The notes: generated from the sequence alone by a model not told the origin. A stretch of 64,000 nucleotides of DNA from Mesostigma viride (GCA_009746045.1 RPFO01000027.1:5048573-5112572), one strand, 5' to 3'; shown: positions 35,747 through 49,930, counted from the stretch's first letter. Translations and numbers: made by a program.

Positions 35747-37521
35747 CTGATTTCACTAGGCACCCAATACGTCAAGCAAAGAAGCACGATAGTATAATAC
35801 CTAAATCTACAACGACATTCCATTCCATTTCCAGGTCGCTAGCTATCGCAGCAGGCCATAGCGCCCCGAACCTCTCCCACGCGCGAGACTGCCCACCGAC
35901 CCCCAGCCAGATCAGAAAAAATTCAAAGGTACTAATCGAAATTGAACATTGAACGCTATAAAAACAATGCCCACGCATTGTCCATCCCCAATTTTCCAGG
36001 CAGCGTTGACCGCCATCCCTAGCCAGCAGGAAATTAAATCAAGTGCTGTCGCAGCATGTCCCCCCCTCTCCTAGCAGTCCTGGTTTATGCACGTTCGATT
36101 GCTTGGCGCGTCCAGGCGGTCCAGCACCGCGTACTACGGTACCCACTTGAAAATCCTATTCCCTGCTTGGTAAGTACGGAATCTGGAAGAAATTCGTCCA
36201 GCAAGAGCTCCGGCATGCTTCATACTACTCTCCACTCCTCCAACTCGAATTTTGCGTATACTTTGAGAATAAATATCAATCAGATCACGTCCAGACCATA
36301 ACTTCGGTCTGAATCGAAAAGTGATACGGAAGCCCTCGGGACTACGGATTCTGAACTAAATTTGAACGTTATAACGGCCATATCGCCCGAAATGTTACGG
36401 TTTCTTCACATTTTCTGGACGTTCAGTACAACTCAATTCAGTTGTACTGAACAAACCTTGCCTGCACATGCCGGGGTTGTACGGCTCCGGAGAACGGCGC
36501 GTTCTCGACCTCGCGATGGGCCGAGTAGGCGGAGTTACGCGTCCCAGATCAGTTAACCTTCCTCGGCTTGTTTGGAATGTTCAGGTTCGCGACATTGTTT
36601 GACGGCCGCGCAACAAGCCGACATCGTGCCGGGTTCCGTATTTTTATCTGGCCGCGGCCATTGGCTGGCCTCCCACCTGCCCGCAAAAGTGCTGAACCGG
36701 ATCTGGACGTAACTGCCGTTTCAGACCCCGTTCAGACTTTGTGACAGTCGATCTCCCTAGTTTGCCACTTTTCGGGCAACTGCCCCGATTGGGCGCCACC
36801 GCGGATCTCCGGATCGCCCTGACTATCGGCCGCCCTGCGCTCGCGGTTTTCGTACGGGCCACTTTTCGGGCCTCACGGTTCGCCAAACTTTTGCGATGGG
36901 CTAAATCGTAGTCACTAGAAGGGGACAAGGTGGGGGGGCCAAGGCCCCCCACTTATTCGGACGCACTACGCCACCAGGGGCCCTGAGGCCTTCGCCGAAA
37001 GCTTCGACCCGCCGGGTTGAGCCCGCCGACCGGGCCGGCCTACTACGCCGGGGGGCGAACGCTCGGCGGCCTTCCTTTGGGGGCTTCCCCTCGCGCGCGC
37101 TCGCGCCGGCCCGCCGCACCGTCGATCCCACGCTCCGTCCCTCACGGGCACGTCCAGCACGCGTCCTACTACTAGTACATCAACCCAGTCCGAATAGTAC
37201 CGTATATTGTGAGACGTCCCCGTTCATTGCATGCAAGTATTTCCTTACTCATTACTTCCTAACAACTGAAACTCACAATGCAGCTATGCCATGCAAGACA
37301 CAATGTGGGTACCGCTTTTTGCAAGCGGCAGCCATAACGACCAAACACTCCCATGCAAACTCCCATGTTCATAATTCATTAATATTCGTTGAGTGGCAAT
37401 CCTTTGTAAACACAGGCACCATCGGTCATGCCCACTCTGACTTCATGTTGACAATGTTTTGTACATGACTCGACAGTGCCCTTGTGCGCGACATTGGGGC
37501 GTGGCATGCTAGCCCTGTCCA

Positions 37522-38852
37522 TTCGTGGGCGGGGCTGGCTGGCATGCGTGCGTGGGTATGGGGGGTGGCTGGCATGCCTTTGTGGGTGTGGGGGGTGGCT
37601 GGCATCCATGGGTCTGGGGGTGGCTGGCATGCGTGCATGGGTTTGTGGGGTGGCTAGCATGCATGCGTGGGTGTGGGGGGGAGCTGCCATGGACGCATGT
37701 GGGGCGGGGCAGGCTGGCATGCATGCGTGGGTGTGGGGGGGGGACGGCATGCGTACGTGGGTGACGGGGGTGGCTGGCATGCATAAGTGGGTTTGTGGGG
37801 TGGCTGGCATGCATGCGTGCATGTGGGGGGGGCTGGCACGCGTGTGTGGGTTTGGGGGGGGCTGGCATGCATGCGTGGGTGTGTGGGGGGGCTGACATAA
37901 GTGCGTGGGTGTGGGGGTGGCTGGCATGCGTGCCTGGGTTTGGGGGTGGGCTGCCATGCGTGCGTGGGTTTAGGGGGGGGCTGGCATGCGTGCCTGGGTT
38001 CGTGGGGTGGGCTGCCATGCGTGTGTGGGTGTGGGGGGTGGCTGGCATGCGTACGTGGGTGTGGGGGGGCTGGCATGCATGTGCATGTGGGGGGTGGCTG
38101 GCATCCATGCGTGCATGTGGGGGGTGGCTGGCATGCATGCGTGGGCTCGTGGGGTGGCTGGCATGCGTGCGTGGGTGTGGGGGTGGCTGGCATGCGTGCA
38201 TGGGTTTGTGGGGTGGCTGGAATGCAAGCATGCATGTGGGGGGGGGCTTGTTTGCATGTGGGGTGGCTGGCAAGCATGCGTGCATGTGGGGGTTGGCTGG
38301 CATGCGTGCGTGGGTTGGGGGGGCGGCTGCCATGCGTGCGTGGGTGTGGGGGGGGCTGGCATGCATGCATGCATGTGGGGGGGCTGGCATCCATGCGTGG
38401 GTTTGTGGGGTGGCTGGCATGCATGCGTGCATGAGGGGGGGGCTGGCATGCGTGCGTGGGTGTGGGGGGGCCGTACGTGGGTATGGGGGTTGGCTGGCAT
38501 GCGTGCGTGGGTGTGGGGGGGAGTGGCATGCATGCGTGGGTGTGGTGGGGGGCTGCCATGCATGCGTGGCTTAAGGGGGGGGCTGGCATGCGTGCCTGGG
38601 TTCGTGGGGTGGCTGCCATGCGTGCGTGGGTGTGGGGGGTGGCTGGCATGCGTACGTGGGTGTGGGGGGTGGCTGGCATGCATAAATGGGTTTGTGTGTG
38701 TGGGGGGGGGGTGGCTGGCATGCATGCGTGGGCTCGTGGGGTGGCTGGCATGCGTGCCTGGGTTCGTGGGGTGGCTGCCATGCGTGTGTGGGTGTCGGGG
38801 GTGGCTAGCATGGGTACGTTGGTGAGGGGGGTGGCTGGCATGCATAAGTGGG
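37522..38852. repeat. Minisatellite of ~30-base units, array unit 2
   Basis: Same family as at 33,738. The order of variant units is largely shared with unit 3, which shows that the ~4-kb unit was duplicated whole and then changed by gains and losses of small blocks. Confidence 0.95.
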
Positions 38853-39389
38853 CCCGCGGTGCCCCTGACTGCTGTCTGGCCCCTAATCATGTGGATGTGG
38901 CTGGCTGCCTGCCCTCCTGTTTTCCCCATCCCCAAACCCCATGCCGCAAGGCTCGTAGCTCAAGTCCCATGGCTCATGCCCCATGGCCCTTGCCTGCCGG
39001 CCTACCTGTGCTGCATACCCTTGCAGCCTCCCCTGCATGGCCTGGCCTGGCATGGCCTGCCCTGCCCTCTCTGCCCTCCCGCCCGCCCATGGGGTCCGAT
39101 GCCATGGATGGAAAATGAGAAGAAAATTATATGGCCCCGCTGGCACCACAAAGCACCTGGTTGATCAACCAAGGGGATAGCCTGCACAACGAGGCACAAA
39201 CACAGCAGACCCAGCATGCAAAGCAAGATTCAGGTTGTAAGCTAGTGGAGATTACTTTTGACTTGCTTGATGAAGAAATATAAAACACCTTCTACTGTCA
39301 CACCTTCTATAAAGAAATGGTTGATTGATCACCTTATACACTGCACGTAAACATGTTACCAGACGCGCTCTTCAGCCCAGTGAAAATCC

Positions 39390-39841
39390 ACGTGCGAAGC
39401 AAGGCAGATTATCTAACGCAGAAAGCACCATGAATGTCAGCCACTACAGCAGTAAATGACGCCCTAAACTCATGACCAGGCAAGCATCCAGAGGAGCTTT
39501 ATATTCCAGTAAAGAGCATCACAAATCCTCTGGCAACGGGCGATCACACAGGAAATGCGAAGGACCATGAAGATGGCGTCCTGTACAGGTAAGAAAATAA
39601 AACGCACACCTTGCTACGCAATGTCTTCGCTGCGACTAGGTGGATTCGGCCAAATGGAAACAACGCAACCATGGAAACGTATCAGAAAGAGAGCAGGCAC
39701 TATCCCGGTCATCGAAACAAACGACTCACCATCGGCATCGCCAGCGTACGACCCGTCGCAACAAATCCAGCGTTCATTCCAATATTGTGTGACGACAACA
39801 GAAACTCGTCGGCCACACCACGCCCTCCACGAACAGCAAAC
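39390..39841 (-). pseudogene. Two-exon module, array unit 2 (broken)
   Basis: The same splice sites are present (TTTCTTACCTGTACAG acceptor, GTGAGT donor). Exon A lost one base in the cacccacg stretch, and exon B carries a deletion after YWNI, so both are out of frame. Confidence 0.55.
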
Positions 39842-41594
39842 TGATTTCACTAGGCACCCAATACGTCAAGCAAAGAAGCTCGATAGCATAATACCTTAAT
39901 CTACAACGACATTCCATTTCCAGGTCGCTAGCTATCGCAGCAGGCCATAGCGCCCCGAACCTCTCCCAAGCACGTGACTGCCCACCGATGGGCAGCCAGA
40001 TCAGAAACAATTCAAAGGTACGCATCCAAATTGAACATTGAACGCTATAAAAGCAATGCCCACGCATTGTCCATCCCCAATTTTCCAGGCAGCGTTGACC
40101 ACCATCCCCAGACAGCAGGAATATGAAGTGCTGTCGCAGCATATCGCCCCCTCTCCCCCTCGCAGTCCTGGTTTATGCACGTTCGATTGCTTGGGCGCGT
40201 CCAGCACCTCGTACCCACTCGAAAATCCTCCCAAGTCCTTTTTTCCCTGCTTGGTAAGTAGGGAATCTGGCCAAAATTCGTCCAGCCAGCATCCTACTAC
40301 TCTCCACTCCTCCAAGTCAAATTGGCGTATACTTTTAGAATAAATATCAGTCAGATCACGTTCAGACTTTAACTTCGCTCTGACTCGAAAAGTGATACGG
40401 AATCCCTCGGGAATACGAGTTCTGAACGCAATTTGAACGTTACTCTGGACGTAACGCCCAAAATGTTACGGCGTCTAAACATTTTCTGGACGTTCCGTCG
40501 AGATGCCGCACTGAACACTACGAGATTTGAGAACGGCGGGCTTTTAACTCCCGAGTTGTTGTACTTCCGCGTCCCATATCCGTTAACCTTCCTCGGCTTG
40601 TTTTGGAGATTTAGATTCGCGACCAAAAGTTAGACGCTCGCAACAACTTGACATCGCGTTTCAGGTCCGTCAAACTGCCTGTGTTTTCTTTCTCCTCCCA
40701 TTGGCGAGCCATCCCCCCTGCTGAACAATTTGCTGAACAGGAAACCCCCCTGCCCGCAAAAGTGCTGAACCGGATCTGACCAGATCAGGCATTTCAGCAC
40801 CCGTTCAGACTTTGTGACAGTCGATCTGCCTAGTTTGCCACTTTTCGGGCAACTGCTCCGATTGGGCGCCACCGCGGATCTCCGAATCGCCCTGACTATC
40901 GGCCGCCCTGCGCTCGCGGTTTTCGTACGGGCCACTTTTCGGGCCTCACGGTTTGACCAATTTTTTCGTCCGTGTTAATCGTAGTCACTAGATGGGGACA
41001 AGGTGGGGGGGCCAAGGCCCCCCACTTATTCGGACGCACTACGCCACCAGGGGCCCTGAGGCCCCCGCCGAAAGCTTCGACCCGCCGGGTTGAGCCCGCC
41101 TACCGGGCCGGCCTACTACGCCGGGGGGCGAACGCTCGGCGGCCTTCCTTTGGGGGCTTCCCCTCGCGCGCGCTCGCGCCGGCCCGCCGCACCGTCGATC
41201 CCACGCTCCGTCCCTCACGGGCACGTCCAGCACGCGTCCTACTACTAGTACATCAACCCAGTCCGAATAGTACCGTATATTGTGAGACGTCCCCGTTCAT
41301 TGCATGCAAGTATTTCCTTACTCATTACTTCCTAACAACTGAAACTCACAATGCAGCTATGCCATGCAAGACACAATGTGGGTACCGCTTTTTGCAAGCG
41401 GCAGCCATAACGACCAAACACTCCCATGCAAACTCCCATGTTCATCATTCATTAATATTCGTTGAGTGGCAATCCTTTGTAAACACAGGCACCATCGGTC
41501 ATGCCCACTCTGACTTCATGTTGACAATGTTTTGTACATGACTCGACAGTGCCCTTGTGCGCGACATTGGGGCGTGGCATGCTAGCCCTGTCCA

Positions 41595-42941
41595 TTCGTG
41601 GGCGGGGCTGGCTGGCATGCGTGCGTGGGTATGGGGGGTGGCTGGCATGCCTTTGTGGGTGTGGGGGGTGGCTGGCATCCATGGGTCTGGGGGTGGCTGG
41701 CATGCGTGCATGGGTTTGTGGGGTGGCTAGCATGCATGCGTGGGTGTGGGGGGAGCTGCCATGGACGCATGTGGGGCGGGGCAGGCTGGCATGCATGCGT
41801 GGGTGTGGGGGGGGACGGCATGCGTACGTTGGTGACGGGGGTGGCTGGCATGCATAAGTGGGTTTGTGGGGTGGCTGGCATGCATGCGTGCATGTGGGGG
41901 GGGGCTGGCACGCGTGTGTGGGTTTGGGGGGGGGCTGGCATGCATGCGTGGGTGTGTGGGGGGCTGACATAAGTGCGTGGGTGTGGGGGTGGCTGGCATG
42001 CGTGCCTGGGTTTGGGGGTGGGCTGCCATGCGTGCGTGGGTTTAGGGGGGGGCTGGCATGCGTGCCTGGGTTCGTGGGGTGGGCTGCCATGCGTGCGTGG
42101 GTGTGGGGGGTGGCTGGCATGCGTACGTGGGTGTGGGGGGTGGCTGGCATGCATGTGCATGTGGGGGGTGGCTGGCATCCATGCGTGCATGTGCATGGGG
42201 GGTGGCTGGCATGCATGCGTGGGCTCGTGGGGTGGCTGGCATGCGTGCGTGGGTGTGGGGGTGGCTGGCATGCGTGCATGGGTTTGTGGGGTGGCTGGAA
42301 TGCAAGCATGCATGTGGGGGGGGGCTTGTTTGCATGTGGGGTGGCTGGCAAGCATGCGTGCATGTGGGGGTTGGCTGGCATGCGTGCGTGGGTTGGGGGG
42401 GTGGCTGCCATGCGTGCGTGGGTGTGGGGGGTGGCTGGCATCCATGGGTCTAGGGGTGGCTGGCATGCGTGCATGGGTTTGTGGGGTGGCTAGCATGCAT
42501 GCGTGGGTGTGGGGGGGAGCTGCCATGGACGCATGTGGGGCGGGGCAGGCTGGCATGCATGCGTGGGTTTAGGGGGGGGCTGGCATGCGTACGTTGGTGA
42601 CGGGGGTGGCTGGCATGCATAAGTGGGTTTGTGGGGGGGCTGGCATGCATGCGTGGCTTAAGGGGGGGGCTGGCATGCGTGCCTGGGTTCGTGGGGTGGC
42701 TGCCATGCGTGCGTGGGTGTGGGGGGTGGCTGGCATGCGTACGTGGGTGTGGGGGGTGGCTGGCATGCATAAATGGGTTTGTGTGTGTGTGGGGGGGGGT
42801 GGCTGGCATGCGTGCATGGGCATGGGGGTGGCTGGCATGCGTGCCTGGGTTCGTGGGGTGGCTGCCATGCGTGTGTGGGTGTCGGGGGTGGCTAGCATGG
42901 GTACGTTGGTGAGGGGGGTGGCTGGCATGCATAAGTGGGCC
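41595..42941. repeat. Minisatellite of ~30-base units, array unit 3
   Basis: The first ~850 bases follow the order in unit 2 almost base for base. After about 42,435 a segment from the start of the tract (from ggcatccatgggtct) is repeated, replacing about 350 bases of unit 2. Confidence 0.95.
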
Positions 42942-43473
42942 CGCGGTGCCCCTGACTGCTGTCTGGCCCCTAATCATGTGGATGTGGCTGGCTGCCTGCC
43001 CTCCTGTTTTCCCCATCCCCAAACCCCATGCCGCAAGGCTCGTAGCTCAAGTCCCATGGCTCATGCCCCATGGCCCTTGCCTGCCGGCCTACCTGTGCTG
43101 CATACCCTTGCAGCCTCCCCTGCATGGCCTGGCCTGGCATGGCCTGCCCTGCCCTCTCTGCCCTCCCGCCCGCCCATGGGGTCCGATGCCATGGATGGAA
43201 AATGAGAAGAAAATTATATGGCCCCGCTGGCACCACAAAGCACCTGGTTGATCAACCAAGGGGATAGCCTGCACAACGAGGCACAAACACAGCAGACCCA
43301 GCAAAGCAAGATTCAGGTTGTAAGCCAGTGGAGATTACTTTTGACTTGCTTGATGAAGAAATATAAAACACCTTCTACTGTCACACCTTCTATAAAGAAA
43401 TGGTTGATTGATCACCTTATACACTGCACGTAAACATGTTACCAGACGCGCTCTTCAGCCCAGTGAAAATCCA

Positions 43474-43924
43474 CGTGCGAAGCAAGGCAGATTATCTAAC
43501 GCAGAAAGCACCATGAATGTCAGCCACTACAGCAGTAAATGACGCCCTAAACTCATGACCAGGCAAGCATCCAGAGGAGCTTTATATTCCAGTAAAGAGC
43601 ATCACAAATCCTCTGGCAACGGGCGATCACACAGGAAATGCGAAGGACCATGAAGATGGCGTCCTGTACAGGTAAGAAAATAAAACGCACACCTTGCTAC
43701 GCAATGTCTTCGCTGCGACTAGGTGGATTCGGCCAAATGGAAACAACGCAACCATGGAAACGTATCAGAAAGAGAGCAGGCACTATCCCGGTCATCGAAA
43801 CAAACGACTCACCATCGGCATCGCCAGCGTACGACCCGTCGCAACAAATCCAGCGTTCATTCCAATATTGTGTGACGACAACAGAAACTCGTCGGCCACA
43901 CCACGCCCTCCACGAACAGCAAAC
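43474..43924 (-). pseudogene. Two-exon module, array unit 3 (broken)
   Basis: Nearly identical to unit 2 and carries the same two disabling changes. The damage therefore came before the duplication that made units 2 and 3. Confidence 0.55.
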
Positions 43925-45675
43925 TGATTTCACTAGGCACCCAATACGTCAAGCAAAGAAGCTCCATAGCATAATACCTTAATCTACAACGACATTCCAT
44001 TTCCAGGTCGCTAGCTATCGCAGCAGGCCATAGCGCCCCGAACCTCTCCCACGCGCGTGACTGCCCACCGATGGGCAGCCAGATCAGAAACAATTCAAAG
44101 GTACGCATCCAAATTGAACATTGAACGCTATAAAAGCAATGCCCACGCATTGTCCATCCCCAATTTTCCAGGCAGCGTTGACCACCATCCCCAGACAGCA
44201 GGAATATGAAGTGCTGTCGCAGCATATCGCCCCCTCTCCCCCTCGCAGTCCTGGTTTAATGCACGTTCGATTGCTTGGGCGCGTCCAGCACCTCGTACCC
44301 ACTCGAAAATCCTCCCAAGTCCTTTTTTCCCTGCTTGGTAAGTAGGGAATCTGGCCAAAATTCGTCCAGCAAGCATCCTACTACTCTCCACTCCTCCAAG
44401 TCAAATTGGCGTATACTTTTAGAATAAATATCAGTCAGATCACGTTCAGACTTTAACTTCGCTCTGACTCGAAAAGTGATACGGAATCCCTCGGGAATAC
44501 GAGTTCTGAACGCAATTTGAACGTTACTCTGGACGTAACGCCCAAAATGTTACGGCGTCTAAACATTTTCTGGACGTTCCGTCGAGATGCCGCACTGAAC
44601 ACTACGAGATTTGAGAACGGCGGGCTTTTAACTTCCGAGTTGTTGTACTTCCGCGTCCCATATCCGTTAACCTTCCTCGGCTTGTTTTGGAGATTTAGAT
44701 TCGCGACCAAAAGTTAGACGCTCGCAACAACTTGACATCGCGTTTCAGGTCCGTCAAACTGCCTGTGTTTTCTTTCTCCTCCCATTGGCGAGCCATCCCC
44801 CCTGCTGAACAATTTGCTGAACCGGATCTCCCCCTGCCCGCAAAAGTGCTGAACCGGATCTGACCAGATCAGGCATTTCAGACCCCGTTCAGAACTCCTG
44901 AGACTCGATCTGCCTACTTTGCCACTTTTCGGGCAACTGCTCCGATTGGTCGCCACCGCGGATCTCCGAATCGCCCTGACTATCGGCCGCCCTGCGCTCG
45001 CGGTTTTCGTACGGGCCACTTTTCGGGCCTCACGGTTTGACCAAATTTTTCGTCCGTGTTAATCGTAGATGGGGACAAGGTGGGGGGGCCAAGGCCCCCC
45101 ACTTATCCGGACGCACTACGCCACCAGGGGCCCTGAGGCCCCCGCCGAAAGCTTCGACCCGCCGGGTTGAGCCCGCCGACCGGCCCGGCCCCTACGCCGG
45201 GGGGCGAACGCTCGGCGTCCTTCCTTTGGGGGCTTCCCATCGCGCGCGCTCGCGCCGGCCCGCCGCACCGTCGATCCCACGCTCCGTCCCTCACGGGCAC
45301 GTCCAGCACGCGTCGTACTACTAGTACATCAACCCAGTCCGAATAGTACCGTACATTGTGAGACGTCACCGTTCATTGCATGCAAGTATTTCCTTACTCA
45401 TTACTTCCTAACAACTCAAACTCACAATGCAGCTATGCCATGCAAGACACAATGTGGGTACCCCTTTTTGCAAGCGGCAGCCATAACGACCAAACACTCC
45501 CATGCAAACTCCCATGTTCATCATTCATTAATATTCGTTGAGTGGCAATCCTTTGTAAACACATGCACCGTCGTTCATGCCCACTCTGACTTCATGTAGA
45601 CAATGTTTTGTACATGAATCGACAGTGCCCTTGCGCGCGACCGTGGGGCGTCGCAGGCCAGCCCTGTCCATTTGT

Positions 45676-47163
45676 GGGTGTGGTGGGGAGCTGCCATGCA
45701 TGCGTGGGGGGGGGCTGGGATTCGAGCGTGGGTGTGGAGGGGAGCTGCCATGCATGCATGTGGGGCGGGGCGGGATGCCATACCTGCGTGGGTGTGGTGG
45801 GCAGCTGCCATGCATGCGTGGGTGTGGGGGACGGCTGGCATGCGTACGTGGGTGTGGGGGGTGGCTGGCATGCACATGCATGTGGGGGGTGGCTGGCATG
45901 CATGCGTGGGTTTGTGGGGGGGCTGGCATGCGTGCGTGGGTGTGGGGGTGGCTGGCATGCGTGCACGGGTTTGTGGGGTGGCTGGCATGCATGCGTGGGT
46001 TTGTGGGGGGCTGCCATGCATGCGTGGGTGTGGGGGGGAGCTGCCATCATTGCACGCATGTGGGGCGGGGCGGGCTGGCATGCATGCATGGGGGGGGGGG
46101 GGGGACGGCATGCGTACGTTGGTGACGGGGGTGGCTGGCATGCATAAGTGGGTTTGTGGGGGGGCTGCCATGCATGCGTGCGTGCATGTGGGGGGGGCTG
46201 GCACGCGTGTGTGGGTTTGGCGGGGGCTGGCATGCATGCGTGGGTGTGTGGGGGGGCTGACATGCGTGCGTGGGTGTGGGGGTGGCTGGCATGCGTGCCT
46301 GGGTTTGGGGGTGGGCTGCCATGCGTGCGTGGGTTTAGGGGGGGCTGGCATGCGTGCCTGGGTTCGTGGGGTGGGCTGCCATGCGTGTGTGGGTGTGGGG
46401 GGTGGCTGGCATGCGTACGTGGGTGTGGGGGGTGGCTGGCATGCACGTGCATGTGGGGCCGGGTGGCTGGCATCCATGCGTGCATGTGGGGGGTGGCTGG
46501 CATGCATGCGTGGGCTCGTGGGGTGGCTGGCATGCGTGCGTGGGTGTGGGGGTGGCTGGCATGCGTGCATGGGTTTGTGGGGTGGCTGGAATGCAAGCAT
46601 GCATGTGGGGGGGGCTGGCATCCATGCGTGGGTTTGTGGGGTGGCTGGCAAGCATGCGTGCATGTGGGGGTTGGCTGGCATGCGTGCGTGGGTTGGGGGG
46701 GCGGCTGCCATGCGTGCGTGGGTGTGGGGGGGGCTGGCATGCATGCATGCATGTGGGGGGGGCTGCCATTCATGCGTGGGTTTGTGGGGTGGCTGGCATG
46801 CATGCGTGCATGAGGGGGGGGGCTGGCATGTGTGCGTGGGTGTGGGGGGGGCGTACGTGGGTCTGGGGGGTGGCTGGCATGCCTGCGTGGGGTTTGTGAG
46901 GGGGCTGGCATGCATGCGTGGGTGTGGTGGGGGGCTGCCATGCATGCGTGGGTTTAGGGGGGGGCTGGCACGCGTGCGTGGGTTCGTGGGGTGGCTGCCA
47001 TGCGTGCGTGGGTGTGTGGGGTGGCTGGCATGCGTACGTGGGTGTGGGGGGTGGCTGGCATGCATAAGTGGGTTTGTGGGGGGGCTGGCATGCGTGCGTG
47101 GGCGTGGGGGTGGCTGGCATGCGTGCGTGGGTTGGTAGGGTGCCTGGCATGCATAAGTGGGCC
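45676..47163. repeat. Minisatellite of ~30-base units, array unit 4
   Basis: The longest tract. Its first ~300 bases resemble unit 1, while most of the middle follows units 2 and 3, which suggests recombination between units. Confidence 0.95.
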
Positions 47164-47710
47164 CGCGGTGCCCCTGATTGCTGTCTGGCCCCTAATCATG
47201 TGGATGTGGCTGGCTGCCTGCCCTCCTGTTTGCCTCATCCCCAAACCCCATGCCGCAAGGCTCGTAGCTCAAGCCCCATGGCTCATGCCCCATGGCCCTT
47301 GCCTGCCAGCCTACCGGTGCTGCATACCCTTGCAGCCTCCCCTGCCTCGCCTGGCCTGGCCTGCCCTGCCATCTCTGCCCTCCCGCCCGCCCATGCGGTC
47401 CGATGCCATGGATGGAAAATGAGAAGAAAAAAATATGGCCCCGCTGGCACCACAAATCACCTGGTTGGTCAACCAAGGGGATAGCCTGCACAACGAGACA
47501 GAAACACAGCAGACCCAGCAAAGCAAGATTCAGGTTGTAAGCCAGTGGAGATTACTTTTGACTTGCTTGATGAAGAAATATAACACACCTTCTACTGTCA
47601 CACCTTCTATGAACAAATGGTTGATTGATCACCTTATACACCACGAAAACATGTTACCAGACGCGCTCTTCATGCAGCCCAGTGAAAATCCACGTGCGAA
47701 GCAAGGCAGA

Positions 47711-48157
47711 TTATCTTACGCAGTAAGCACCATGAATGTCAGCCACTACAGCAGTAAATGACGCCCTAAACTCATGACCTGGCAAGCATCCAGAGGGGAT
47801 TTCAATGCCCAGTATATTCCAGAAAAAAGTATCACAGATCCTCTGGCAACGGACGTTCACACGGGAAACGCGAAGGACCATGAAGATGGCGTCCTGCACG
47901 GCTAAGAAAATAAAACGCAGACCCCTGCTACGCTATGTCTTGCTACGCTAGGTGAATTCGGCCAAATGGAAACAACGCAACCGAGGAAACGCATCAGAAA
48001 GAGAGCAGGCACTAGCCCGGTCATCGAAACAAACGACTCACCATCGGCATCGCCAGCGTACGTCCCGTGGCAACAAATCCAGCGTTCATTCCAATATTGT
48101 GTGACGACAACAGAAACTCGTCGGCCACACCCACGCCTTCCACGAACAGCAAGCTGA
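47711..48157 (-). CDS. Two-exon module, array unit 4 (open)
   Basis: Exon B (47,893-47,711) reads DAIFMVLRVSRVNVRCQRIC, then FRASFTAVVADIHGAYC. It is open although it differs from unit 1 at several residues, many of them conservative. Exon A ends at the same ATG-GTGAGT donor. The acceptor has drifted to CTTAGCCGTGCAG. As in unit 1, the rest of the gene is not identified. Confidence 0.5.
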
Positions 48158-49484
48158 ATTCACTAGGCACCCAATACGTCAAGCAAAGAAGCACGATCGC
48201 ATAATACCTAAATCTACAACGACATTCCATTTCCAGGTCGCTAGCTATCGCAGCAGGCCATAGCGCCCCGAACCTCTCCCACGCGCGTGACTGCCCACCG
48301 ACGGCCAGCCAGATCAGAAACAATTCAAAGGTACGCATCGATATTGAACATTGAACGCTATAAAAGCAATGCCCACGCATTGTCCATCCCCAAATTTCCA
48401 GGCAGCGTTGACCGCCATCCCCAGCCAGCAGGAATTAAGTGCTGTCGCAGCATGTCGCCCCCTCTCCCCCTCTAAGTCCTGGTTTATGCACGTTCGGTTG
48501 CTTGGGCGCGTCCAGGCCGTCCGGCACCGCGTACTATACCCACTTGAAAATCCTCCCAAGTCATTTTTTCCCTGCTCGGTAAGTACGGAATGTGGCAGAA
48601 ATTCGTCCAGCAAGCATCCTATACTACTCTCCACTCCTCCAACTCAAAATTCGCGTATAATTTTAGAATAAATATCACTCAGACCACGTTCAGACTATAG
48701 CTTCGGTCTGCATCGAAAAGTGATGCGAAAACACTCAGTGCAACGGTTTCTGAACGCAATGCGGACAGGAAAACGGCCGTTACGGCCAAAATATTACGGT
48801 ATCTAAACATTTTCTGGACGTTCAGTAGACTTGCCAAACTGAACGCTACGGCCCAAAAGAACGGCGCCCTCTCGGCCTAGCGATGGGCCCAGTAGGCGTA
48901 CTTCTTCGTCCCACATCCGTCTACTAGCCGCGGAAAGTTTGAAGACTTAGACTCGCGCCAAGAGTTTGACGGCCCGCAACAACCCGACATCGCGTTTCAG
49001 GTCCGTCAACCTGCCTGTGTTTTCTTGATCCTCCCATTGGCGGGCCGCCCCCCCTGGTGAAAAAATTGCTGAACCGGATCACCCCCTGCCCGCAAAAGCG
49101 CTGAACAGATCTGCACAGATCAGGCATTTCAGACCCCGTTCAGACTTTGTGACAGTCGATCTGCCTCGTTTGCCACTTTTCGGGCAACTGCCCCGATTGG
49201 GCGCCACCGCGGATCTCCGGATCGCCCTGACTATCGGCCGCCCTGCGCTCGCGGTTTTCGTACGGGCCACTTTTCGGGCCTCACGGTTTGCCAAACTTTT
49301 GCGATGGGCTAAATCGTAGTCACTAGAAGGGGACAAGGTGGGGGGGCCAAGGCCCCCCACGAATTCGGACGCACTACGCCACCAGGGGCCCTGAGGCCTT
49401 CGCCGAAAGCTTCGACCCGCCGGGCGGAGCGCCCGCCTACCGGGCCGGCCCCTACGCCGGGGGGCGAACGCTCGGCGGACTTCC

Positions 49485-49916
49485 TGTTAGGAGTGAGAAA
49501 ACAATGTTTGCCACAAAGTTTTACTTTATTTCACTCAGATAAAAATAAGTCTCAGTCGGCAGCTGGCCGGCTGCTAGTTCCACCACAGGAGTGTGTGAGG
49601 TGTGAGGTACTGAGAGAGCAAACAAGGTGCGTAGCTTCGCCTTTTAAACAATTCCACGCTCAGCTACTGGGTAGCAGTTATGATCTACCTACAACGTGGC
49701 CACACCAAACTCGGTCTTTTCTGACTGTGTGGCAGTTACAATCATAACGTGATCTCAAGCCAACCATTCACAACCAAAGTTCAAGGTCAGTCACAGAATG
49801 ACTGGGTCACTTATGGAACAGAACTTAAACATGCGGCACATGCCCGTCCATGTAGTCCAGAGCTAGCACTAAACTATAAGTACTAGTTTCAGGCAGGTGT
49901 GTCGATACTTCTGACA
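49485..49916 (-). repeat. copia 3' LTR
   Basis: This is the 432-base partner of the 5' LTR, with the same TG...CA ends. Confidence 0.95.
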
Positions 49917-49930
49917 CCCCCCTTACTCGG
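49917..49930 (-). other. copia polypurine tract
   Basis: On the minus strand AAGGGGGG lies immediately before the TGTCAG of the 3' LTR, the position required for plus-strand priming. Confidence 0.85.

Noticed and set aside
33659-47244. Long His/Pro/Ala/Ser or Gly/Trp/Val-rich open frames (up to 496 codons) in the minisatellites
   Set aside because: Frames are open on both strands and in several phases because the ~30-base unit lacks stops. There is no start context, splice evidence or codon bias for one frame.
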